Part shown: piece by piece, positions 55,940 through 64,000 of the stretch
Layout: every line of letters starts with the position of its first letter
Position numbering within the stretch: position 1 is the first letter of the stretch
DNA from: Pseudomonas sp. GM74
GTDB taxonomy: Bacteria; Pseudomonadota; Gammaproteobacteria; Pseudomonadales; Pseudomonadaceae
Length of the DNA stretch: 64,000 nt
Direction of reading: 5' to 3'
Assembly (NCBI RefSeq): GCF_000282455.1
Contig: NZ_AKJG01000045.1
Coordinates: 25,130-89,129, forward strand
Notes under the pieces: model-generated
What the model was told of the DNA's origin: nothing
Seen by the model: the letters and a program-made list of their open reading frames with translations, nothing else
Database searches by the model: none
Position numbers and translations under genes: made by a program

Positions 55940-57304
55940 ATGACCAGCAACAACCCGCAAACCCGTGAATGGCAAACCCTGAGCAACGATCACCACCTGG
56001 CTCCGTTCAGCGACTTCAAGCAGCTGAAAGAGAAAGGCCCGCGGATCATCACCAATGCCAAGGGCGTTTACCTCTGGGACAGCGAAGGCAACAAGATCCT
56101 CGACGGCATGGCCGGCCTGTGGTGTGTCGCAATTGGTTATGGTCGCGATGAACTGGCCGATGCCGCCAGTAAACAGATGCGCGAACTGCCTTACTACAAC
56201 CTGTTCTTCCAGACTGCGCACCCGCCGGTATTGGAGCTGGCCAAGGCTATCGCCGATATCGCGCCGCAAGGCATGAACCACGTGTTCTTCACCGGTTCCG
56301 GCTCCGAAGGCAACGACACCATGCTGCGCATGGTTCGTCACTACTGGGCGATCAAGGGCCAGCCGAACAAGAAAGTCATCATCAGCCGCAAGAACGGCTA
56401 TCACGGTTCCACCGTGGCCGGCGCGAGTCTGGGCGGCATGACCTACATGCACGAACAGGGCGACTTGCCGATCCCGGGCATCGTCCATATCGCCCAGCCG
56501 TACTGGTTCGCCGAAGGCGGCGACATGACCCCGGAAGAGTTCGGTATCTGGGCGGCCAACCAGCTGGAAGAAAAGATTCTGGAAGTCGGTGTCGACAACG
56601 TCGGTGCCTTCATTGCCGAGCCGATCCAGGGCGCCGGTGGCGTGATCATTCCGCCAGAGACCTACTGGCCGCGCATCAAGGAAATCCTCGCCAAGTACGA
56701 CATCCTCTTCGTGGCTGACGAAGTGATTTGCGGTTTCGGTCGTACCGGCGAGTGGTTCGGTGCTGATTTCTACGACCTCAAGCCGGACATGATGACTATC
56801 GCCAAGGGCCTGACCTCGGGCTACATCCCGATGGGCGGCCTGATCGTGCGTGATGAAGTGGTGGACGTGCTCAACGAAGGCGGCGATTTCAACCACGGCT
56901 TCACCTATTCCGGTCACCCGGTAGCTGCCGCGGTGGCGCTGGAAAACATCCGCATCATGCGCGACGAGAAAATTATCGAGCGCGTTCATGCAGAAACGGC
57001 ACCGTATTTGCAAAAGCGTCTGCGGGAACTGAACGATCACCCGCTGGTGGGCGAAGTTCGTGGGGTGGGTTTGTTGGGGGCCATCGAACTGGTCCAGGAC
57101 AAGGCCACGCGCAAGCGTTACGAAGGCAAGGGCGTCGGCATGATCTGCCGCCAGTTCTGCTTCGATAACGGCCTGATCATGCGCGCCGTCGGCGACACCA
57201 TGATCATCGCTCCGCCACTGGTGATTACACCGGCGGAAATCGATGAGCTGGTGACCAAAGCTCGCAAGTGTCTTGACCTGACCCTGAGTGCATTGCAGGG
57301 CTAA
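55940..57304 (+). CDS. spuC: Polyamine:pyruvate aminotransferase SpuC
   Basis: A 454-residue class-III PLP aminotransferase. PLP lysine is Lys289 in TIAKGLTSGYIPMGG; DEVICGFGRTGEWFG is the class-III block before it. SpuC moves the amino group of putrescine or related amines to pyruvate. The ribosome site AGGAGA lies before the ATG. A large inverted repeat separates it from spuD. Confidence 0.94.
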   Translation: MTSNNPQTREWQTLSNDHHLAPFSDFKQLKEKGPRIITNAKGVYLWDSEGNKILDGMAGLWCVAIGYGRDELADAASKQMRELPYYNLFFQTAHPPVLELAKAIADIAPQGMNHVFFTGSGSEGNDTMLRMVRHYWAIKGQPNKKVIISRKNGYHGSTVAGASLGGMTYMHEQGDLPIPGIVHIAQPYWFAEGGDMTPEEFGIWAANQLEEKILEVGVDNVGAFIAEPIQGAGGVIIPPETYWPRIKEILAKYDILFVADEVICGFGRTGEWFGADFYDLKPDMMTIAKGLTSGYIPMGGLIVRDEVVDVLNEGGDFNHGFTYSGHPVAAAVALENIRIMRDEKIIERVHAETAPYLQKRLRELNDHPLVGEVRGVGLLGAIELVQDKATRKRYEGKGVGMICRQFCFDNGLIMRAVGDTMIIAPPLVITPAEIDELVTKARKCLDLTLSALQG

Positions 57305-57314
57305 GTGCTAGTCT

Positions 57315-57363
57315 CTGAGCGGAAGTCCAAAGTTCTACATATGTAGTAGGAACTTTCGCTCAG
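57315..57363. promoter_or_regulatory. 49-base interrupted palindrome between spuC and spuD
   Basis: Outer arms CTGAGCGGAAGT and ACTTTCGCTCAG enclose a perfect 12-base palindrome CTACATATGTAG. Two alternative foldings are possible (the inner pair AAAGTTC with GAACTTT). There is no T-run, so it is more likely an mRNA-stability hairpin or an operator than a terminator. Confidence 0.6.
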
Positions 57364-57492
57364 AACTGTCAGAAAGCGTGACCGTTTCCTTGAAAGACCG
57401 ATGTGGATCTTGCCAGACTAGCCGCGGTTCCAGTTGCCCGGGTTCGGTCGCTGAACAAGTGGTTCAAAAAAGAAAAATTTGGAGCATTACGC

Positions 57493-58605
57493 ATGAAGGC
57501 ACTAGGTAAAAAGCTCGCAGGCAAGACTCTGCTTGCCATGTCCGTGATGGGCTTGATGGCGGGCGCGGTTCAGGCCGATGACAAAGTACTGCACGTGTAC
57601 AACTGGTCCGACTACATCGCGCCGGACACCGTCAAGAAGTTTGAAGACGAGTCGGGCATCAAGGTTGTCTATGACGTCTTCGACAGCAACGAAACCCTGG
57701 AAGCCAAGTTGCTCGCAGGCAAGTCCGGTTACGACATCGTTGTACCGTCGAACAACTTCCTGGCCAAGCAGATCAAGGCTGGCGTCTACCAGAAGCTGGA
57801 CAAGTCCAAGCTGCCTAACTGGAAGAACCTGAACACCGACCTGCTCAAGGCCGTTTCCGTGAGCGACCCGGGCAACGAGCACGCCTTCCCGTACATGTGG
57901 GGTTCGATCGGTATCGGCTTCAACCCCGAGAAGGTCAAGGCTGCGCTGGGTGCCGATGCACCGACCAACTCCTGGGACCTGCTGTTCAAACCTGAAAACG
58001 CCGCGAAGTTGAAGTCGTGCGGTATCAGTTTCCTCGATTCGCCAACCGAGATGATTCCGGTGGCGTTGCACTACCTGGGCTATCCAACCGACAGCCAGGA
58101 CAAGAAACAACTGGCCGAAGCCGAAGCGCTGTTCCTGAAAATCCGTCCTTCGGTAGGTTACTTCCACTCGTCCAAGTACATCTCCGACCTGGCCAACGGC
58201 AACATCTGCGTGGCCGTGGGTTACTCGGGTGACATTTACCAGGCCAAGTCCCGTGCGGAAGAAGCCGGTGACAAGGTGAAAGTCAGCTACAACATTCCCA
58301 AAGAAGGTGCCGGCAGTTTCTACGACATGGTCGCCATCCCTAAAGATGCCGAAAACGTCGAAGGCGCCTACAAGTTCATGACCTTCCTGCAGAAGCCGGA
58401 AATCATGGCTGAAATCACCAACGCCGTGCGTTTCCCGAACGGTAACGCGGCTGCAACTGCGTTGGTCGATAAAGACATCACCAGCGACCCGGGCGTTTAC
58501 CCACCAGCGGACGTGCTGGCCAAGCTGTACGCGATTGCCGACTTGCCGGCCGCGACCCAGCGGATCATGACCCGCAGCTGGACCAAGATCAAATCCGGCA
58601 AATAA
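57493..58605 (+). CDS. spuD: Putrescine-binding periplasmic protein SpuD
   Basis: A 370-residue PotF-type binding protein with a signal peptide ([18 protein letters not shown], cleavage after VQA). The mature [40 protein letters not shown] and the C-terminal [10 protein letters not shown] are shared with SpuE. In P. aeruginosa SpuD binds putrescine and SpuE spermidine. The start at 57493 has TTGGAG upstream. Confidence 0.94.
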   Translation: MKALGKKLAGKTLLAMSVMGLMAGAVQADDKVLHVYNWSDYIAPDTVKKFEDESGIKVVYDVFDSNETLEAKLLAGKSGYDIVVPSNNFLAKQIKAGVYQKLDKSKLPNWKNLNTDLLKAVSVSDPGNEHAFPYMWGSIGIGFNPEKVKAALGADAPTNSWDLLFKPENAAKLKSCGISFLDSPTEMIPVALHYLGYPTDSQDKKQLAEAEALFLKIRPSVGYFHSSKYISDLANGNICVAVGYSGDIYQAKSRAEEAGDKVKVSYNIPKEGAGSFYDMVAIPKDAENVEGAYKFMTFLQKPEIMAEITNAVRFPNGNAAATALVDKDITSDPGVYPPADVLAKLYAIADLPAATQRIMTRSWTKIKSGK

Positions 58606-58751
58606 GCCGGTTTGATGCAACAACCTGTTGCCGTCACCCGCGCGGTGGCGACAACAGGTGCAATTAAATGACAGAAAGTTTTGCTGGAACGGTTTTTCGA
58701 GGGTAAGTTGCGCGCCGGTTTTGTTGCCGGGCAACCACGGTTGTCATGTAG

Positions 58752-59891
<1,140 letters not shown>

Positions 59892-59963
59892 CTTCAAGGC
59901 TCAAACTATCCAAGGTTGGCTCACCTTGAGCGAACTGCACTCTTTTTTTTGGGAGTTTCGTAA

Positions 59964-61106
59964 ATGGCAGTTGCCTCCGGCGCCTATAAGAAAGCCCTCG
60001 AGGGCGACCAGCAACCTAAACAGGTGCTGGTCAAAATCGACCGGGTCACGAAGAAGTTCGACGAGACGATTGCGGTGGACGATGTGTCCCTGGAAATCAA
60101 GAAAGGCGAGATCTTCGCCCTGCTCGGCGGTTCGGGATCGGGCAAATCCACTTTGCTGCGCATGCTCGCAGGTTTCGAACGGCCCACGGAGGGGCGCATT
60201 TTCCTCGATGGCGTAGACATCACTGACATGCCGCCCTACGAGCGGCCGATCAACATGATGTTCCAGTCCTACGCCTTGTTCCCACACATGACGGTGGCGC
60301 AGAACATCGCCTTCGGCCTCAAGCAGGACAAGATCCCGGCGGCTGAAGTCGACGCCCGCGTGGCCGAAATGCTCAAGCTGGTACAGATGAGCCAGTACGC
60401 CAAGCGCAAGCCGCATCAGTTGTCCGGCGGCCAGCGTCAGCGCGTGGCCCTGGCCCGTTCCCTGGCCAAGCGACCGAAGCTGTTGCTGCTCGACGAACCC
60501 ATGGGCGCACTGGACAAGAAGCTGCGTTCGCAAATGCAGCTGGAGCTGGTGGAGATCATCGAGCGCGTCGGCGTAACCTGCGTCATGGTAACCCACGATC
60601 AGGAAGAGGCCATGACCATGGCCGAGCGCATCGCGATCATGCACCTGGGCTGGATCGCCCAGATCGGCAGCCCGATCGACATCTACGAAACCCCGACCAG
60701 TCGCCTGGTCTGCGAATTCATCGGTAACGTGAACATTTTCGAAGGCGAAGTGATCGACGACGCCGAAGGCCACGCGATCATTACCTGCAAAGACCTGGAT
60801 CGTCAGATCTACGTCGGCCACGGCATCAGCACTTCGGTGCAGGACAAGTCGGTCACCTACGCGATCCGTCCGGAAAAGCTGCTGGTCACCGCCGACATGC
60901 CGACCTGCCAGTACAACTGGTCCAGCGGCAAGGTCCACGACATCGCCTACCTCGGCGGGCACTCGGTGTTCTACGTCGAACTGCCAAGCGGCAAGCTGGT
61001 GCAGTCGTTCGTGGCCAACGCCGAGCGTCGCGGGCAGCGTCCGACCTGGGGTGACCAGGTCTACGTGTATTGGGAAGACGACAGCGGCGTGGTACTTCGC
61101 TCATGA
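59964..61106 (+). CDS. spuF: Polyamine ABC transporter ATP-binding protein SpuF
   Basis: A 380-residue PotG-type ATPase: Walker A GGSGSGKST at 55-63, the Q-loop FQSYALFPHMT, signature LSGGQ at 153-157, Walker B LLLLDE at 173-178, and a C-terminal TOBE-like domain (IRPEKLLVTADMP). It overlaps spuG by 4 bases. Confidence 0.95.
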   Translation: MAVASGAYKKALEGDQQPKQVLVKIDRVTKKFDETIAVDDVSLEIKKGEIFALLGGSGSGKSTLLRMLAGFERPTEGRIFLDGVDITDMPPYERPINMMFQSYALFPHMTVAQNIAFGLKQDKIPAAEVDARVAEMLKLVQMSQYAKRKPHQLSGGQRQRVALARSLAKRPKLLLLDEPMGALDKKLRSQMQLELVEIIERVGVTCVMVTHDQEEAMTMAERIAIMHLGWIAQIGSPIDIYETPTSRLVCEFIGNVNIFEGEVIDDAEGHAIITCKDLDRQIYVGHGISTSVQDKSVTYAIRPEKLLVTADMPTCQYNWSSGKVHDIAYLGGHSVFYVELPSGKLVQSFVANAERRGQRPTWGDQVYVYWEDDSGVVLRS

Positions 61107-62023
61107 ACATGCGCAAATTCAAACGCCGCCTCAATCGAATAATTCCCGGGGGCCGTCAGATGGTCATCGGGGTTCCCTTCATCTGGCTGTTCCTGTTCTT
61201 CATGCTGCCGTTCTTCATCGTTCTGAAGATCAGCTTCGCCGAAGCGGACGTGGCCATTCCGCCTTATACGGAAATCTACAGCTACGCCGAGCAAAAGCTG
61301 CAGTTGCTGCTTAACCTTGGCAACTACGCGATGCTGGCCGGTGACGAACTGTACATCGCCGCTTACCTCGGCTCGTTGAAGATGGCGCTTTTCAGCACCA
61401 TCCTCTGCCTGCTGATCGGCTACCCGATGGCCTACGGCATCTCCGTTGCCCGCAAGGAAGTGCAAACGGTGCTGGTGCTGCTGATCATGATGCCGACCTG
61501 GACCGCAATCCTGATCCGCGTTTACGCGTGGATGGGCATCCTCAGCAACAACGGCCTGCTCAACGGTTTCCTGATGAGCATGGGCTGGATCGACGAGCCG
61601 CTGCAGATCCTCAATACCAACCTGGCGGTCTACATCGGTGTGGTTTATTCCTACCTGCCGTTCATGATCCTGCCGCTGTACGCCAACCTGGTGAAGCACG
61701 ACCAGAGCCTGCTGGAAGCTGCGTCGGACCTGGGTTCGAGCACCTTCAACAGCTTCTGGAAAATCACCGTGCCGCTGTCGAAAAACGGCATCATCGCCGG
61801 CTGCATGCTGGTGTTCATCCCGGTGGTGGGCGAATTCGTGATCCCGGAACTGCTCGGCGGTCCGGAAACCCTGATGATCGGTAAGGTGCTCTGGCAAGAA
61901 TTCTTCAACAACCGTGACTGGCCGGTGGCGTCCGCTCTGGCAGTAGTGATGCTGGCGATCCTGATTGTGCCGATCATCCTGTTCAACCGCAGTCAGGCCA
62001 AGGAAATGGAGGGTAAAGAATGA
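61103..62023 (+). CDS. spuG: Polyamine ABC transporter permease SpuG
   Basis: A 306-residue PotH-type permease with six helices and EAA loop EAASDLGSSTFNSFWKITVP. The start at 61103 (MNMRKFKRR) overlaps the spuF stop; the longer in-frame reading is inside spuF. It overlaps spuH by 4 bases. Confidence 0.94.
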   Translation: MNMRKFKRRLNRIIPGGRQMVIGVPFIWLFLFFMLPFFIVLKISFAEADVAIPPYTEIYSYAEQKLQLLLNLGNYAMLAGDELYIAAYLGSLKMALFSTILCLLIGYPMAYGISVARKEVQTVLVLLIMMPTWTAILIRVYAWMGILSNNGLLNGFLMSMGWIDEPLQILNTNLAVYIGVVYSYLPFMILPLYANLVKHDQSLLEAASDLGSSTFNSFWKITVPLSKNGIIAGCMLVFIPVVGEFVIPELLGGPETLMIGKVLWQEFFNNRDWPVASALAVVMLAILIVPIILFNRSQAKEMEGKE

Positions 62024-62910
62024 AGCGCTTCCGTTTCTCCAGCCTGATGCTGGTACTGGGTCTGTTGTTCATCTACCTGCCGATGCTGATCCTGGTGATC
62101 TATTCGTTCAACGCCTCGAAACTGGTAACGGTGTGGGGCGGCTGGTCGATCAAGTGGTACGTCGGCCTGCTCGACAACAGCCAACTGATGGGTTCGGTGG
62201 TGCGCTCACTGGAAATCGCCTGCTACACGGCGGTGGCGGCGGTGGCGCTGGGTACCCTGGCGGCGTTCGTCCTGACGCGCATTACGCGCTTCAAGGGCCG
62301 CACCCTGTTCGGTGGCCTGGTCACCGCACCGCTGGTCATGCCTGAGGTGATCACCGGTCTGTCGCTGTTGCTGCTGTTCGTGGCCATGGCGCAGATGATC
62401 GGCTGGCCGCAGGAACGCGGCATCGTCACCATCTGGATCGCCCACACCACGTTCTGTGCGGCCTATGTGGCGGTGGTGGTCTCGGCGCGCTTGCGCGAGC
62501 TGGATCTGTCCATCGAAGAGGCAGCCATGGACCTCGGTGCACGGCCGTGGAAGGTGTTCTTCCTGATCACCATCCCGATGATCGCGCCTTCGCTGGCAGC
62601 GGGTGGCATGATGTCGTTCGCGTTGTCCCTCGATGACCTGGTGCTGGCGAGCTTCGTGTCGGGTCCGGGTTCCACGACCCTGCCGATGGAAGTGTTCTCG
62701 GCGGTGCGTCTTGGGGTCAAGCCCGAGATCAACGCCGTGGCCAGCCTGATCCTGTTGGCGGTGTCCATCGTGACCTTCATGGTCTGGTTCTTCAGCCGTC
62801 GCGCCGAAGAAAGCCGCAAGCGTGCGATCCAGCAGGCGATCGAAGAAGCGGCCGCCGATTCGTGGAAGCAACCGGACGTGCGTCGCGCGCAGGCACCGGA
62901 AGCGGCCTGA
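62020..62910 (+). CDS. spuH: Polyamine ABC transporter permease SpuH
   Basis: A 296-residue PotI-type permease with the EAA loop EEAAMDLGARPWKVFFLITI and six helices. The last gene of the spuBCDEFGH run; a REP pair follows. The C-terminal 30 residues are charged and Ala/Glu-rich. Confidence 0.94.
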   Translation: MKRFRFSSLMLVLGLLFIYLPMLILVIYSFNASKLVTVWGGWSIKWYVGLLDNSQLMGSVVRSLEIACYTAVAAVALGTLAAFVLTRITRFKGRTLFGGLVTAPLVMPEVITGLSLLLLFVAMAQMIGWPQERGIVTIWIAHTTFCAAYVAVVVSARLRELDLSIEEAAMDLGARPWKVFFLITIPMIAPSLAAGGMMSFALSLDDLVLASFVSGPGSTTLPMEVFSAVRLGVKPEINAVASLILLAVSIVTFMVWFFSRRAEESRKRAIQQAIEEAAADSWKQPDVRRAQAPEAA

Positions 62911-62954
62911 GCCTGATGCCGGGTTGACCACAATCCTGTAGTCAACCCGGAAAT

Positions 62955-63050
62955 CCTGTGGGAGCGGGCTTGCCCGCGATGGGGCCAGTACATTCATCAT
63001 CGATGTTGTTTGATACTCCGCCATCGCGGGCAAGCCCGCTCCCACAGGTT
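62955..63050. repeat. REP pair
   Basis: Arms GGAGCGGGCTTGCCCGCGAT (62961-62980) and ATCGCGGGCAAGCCCGCTCC (63023-63042), between convergent spuH and the HD gene. Confidence 0.88.
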
Positions 63051-63059
63051 CTTCTGCGG

Positions 63060-63701
63060 TCAGGCTATCCACGGGGATTGGCGAATGACCTCGACAAAGT
63101 TCATCGGCTTGAACCCCGGCTCCTGATCCACCAGCACATCGGTCTTCACATTCCCGAACGTAGTCTGCGGACGATGACGCAAGCCATCGGCAAACGCGCA
63201 GATGATGCACTCCTTGAACCCCTCGCCCCGTGGATGCGCATGCACCACCGCCTCGCGCTGCACGCTGGAAAACGCCGCGTAGTCCGTGCCCAGCACGTCC
63301 ATCTCGACGCCGGCCGTGACCAGCGCCACGGTGGGCCGCAAGTGCCGGGGCACGCCCGGTGTGGTGTGCAGGGCAATCGATAGCCAGACCTGTTCGATAT
63401 CGTCATCGCTCAATCCGTAAGGCTTGAGGAACGCCGCTGCCGCGTTGGCACCATCGACTTCGAAGCGCTCGTTGTCGCTGCGATGACCTTGCACTAGACC
63501 CAGGTCATGGAACATCGCGCCGACGTACAGCAACTCCGGGTTGTAGGCCAGTTGCTTGCGCTCGCCGCTCAGCGCGCCGAACAGGAAGACCCGGCGCGAG
63601 TGGTGGAAGAGCAGGTCGGACTCTATGTCACGGATGTATTCGGTGGTGGCCTTGGCCAGTGCGCTGTCGGGGATCTTGATGCCGGCGATGATGGTGCTCA
63701 T
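63060..63701 (-). CDS. HD-domain hydrolase (cyanamide hydratase-like)
   Basis: A 213-residue HD protein. Metal-binding residues: His33/His34 (FHHSRRVFLFG), the HD pair His65-Asp66 (GAMFHDLGL), then a later LSIALHTTPGVPRHL. The layout resembles bacterial homologues of fungal cyanamide hydratase and other HD phosphohydrolases. No neighbouring gene suggests the substrate. Its promoter is in the 299-base region 63702-64000, where I see no gene. Confidence 0.82.
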   Translation of the reverse strand: MSTIIAGIKIPDSALAKATTEYIRDIESDLLFHHSRRVFLFGALSGERKQLAYNPELLYVGAMFHDLGLVQGHRSDNERFEVDGANAAAAFLKPYGLSDDDIEQVWLSIALHTTPGVPRHLRPTVALVTAGVEMDVLGTDYAAFSSVQREAVVHAHPRGEGFKECIICAFADGLRHRPQTTFGNVKTDVLVDQEPGFKPMNFVEVIRQSPWIA

Positions 63702-63865
63702 GGAGTTTTCCTCGTCGTGATGAGGGTTTCAGTCTGTTCCGGCCCCCGAAACCGGACAATCGATCCATGGCTGCGATCCCGGCCAATGAGCGTGCAATTC
63801 GCGCCAACCTCGCTTGTTGGGTGTGGATTGGCTAGGGTTGATCCCATTGTGCATACGCATCTTGT

Positions 63866-64000
63866 AGCAGCTGCCGAGCCTGCGAGGCTGCGTCCGGCTG
63901 CGCAGCGGCCGTAAATCCTGGGTATGCGCATTACCTGAAAGACCTCGGTGGGTGTTTTCACGACTGCTACGCAGCCGGACGCAGCCTCGCAGGCTCGGCA
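63866..64000. repeat. Inverted repeat pair, third repeat family (truncated by the window edge)
   Basis: Arm 1 GCTGCCGAGCCTGCGAGGCT (63869-63888) and arm 2 with the inverted copy AGCCTCGCAGGCTCGGCA at the window end (63983-64000), each next to CGTCCGGCTGCG or its complement. A third family of palindromic repeat in the window. Confidence 0.75.

Noticed and set aside
63698..63961. An 87-codon minus-strand frame upstream of the HD gene
   Set aside because: It runs over promoter and repeat DNA and has no motif or ribosome site.

Overview
The window is a chromosomal segment of a fluorescent Pseudomonas, most likely of the P. fluorescens group. The evidence is high-GC coding sequence, Pseudomonas-type REP palindromes between many genes, and gene order matching what I recall of the ppx/trxA/rho to argE/argA part of the P. 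aeruginosa chromosome. The spu polyamine locus and a sulfonate (ssu/lsfA) locus of Pseudomonas type lie alongside. There is no IS element, prophage, CRISPR array, rRNA or tRNA. One clear non-coding RNA gene (6S RNA) is present.

Layout. 1-4854: the 5' part of ppx, then a polar amino-acid ABC transporter operon with its own divergent GntR regulator, apparently set between ppx and trxA. 4978-6815: trxA and rho, each with a terminator, rho with a long leader. 6967-14230: an OafA-type acyltransferase, ubiD with a ferredoxin-type reductase, a ChaC-like cyclotransferase, glpT and a gene remnant. 14229-22855: a quinone oxidoreductase, a FliL-like secreted protein, an EVE protein, a 51-residue membrane peptide, the 5-formyl-THF cyclo-ligase, 6S RNA, zapA, a coiled-coil protein, ygfB, pepP, ubiH and a second ubiquinone hydroxylase. 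23102-25861: a two-gene Fe(III) importer without an ATPase. 25862-31784: glycine cleavage genes gcvT, gcvH and gcvP, with a reversed DegT-type aminotransferase between gcvH and gcvP. 31996-36649: a DUF2388 protein, an NfeD/SPFH pair, a lone GspE-like ATPase, a small unknown protein and an Lrp/AsnC regulator. 36758-40975: a CYTH-CHAD protein and the arginine genes argE and argA.

41031-51489 is a sulfur-scavenging region: a lone TauA binding protein, two paralogous OprD porins, the 1-Cys peroxiredoxin LsfA, then ssuEADCBF. Together these should carry organosulfonates across the outer membrane (OprD) and inner membrane (SsuABC) and desulfonate them (SsuD using FMNH2 from SsuE). A shared 17-bp motif lies before tauA and both porin genes. 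51600-62910 is the polyamine region: a TetR regulator, spuI, a decayed spuA, spuB, spuC and the SpuDEFGH uptake system. It should import putrescine and spermidine and degrade them by gamma-glutamylation and transamination. The window ends with an HD-domain hydrolase and half of a repeat pair.

The observations most worth a second look are an arginine-rich leader ORF before argA (MRRARVSPSLFRR), the truncated spuA remnant lacking most of the catalytic domain, a structured leader before gcvT, the shared motif of the sulfur promoters, and the insertions that break expected gene neighbourhoods (DegT between gcvH and gcvP; the transporter between ppx and trxA). I did not see a wholly new multi-gene system.
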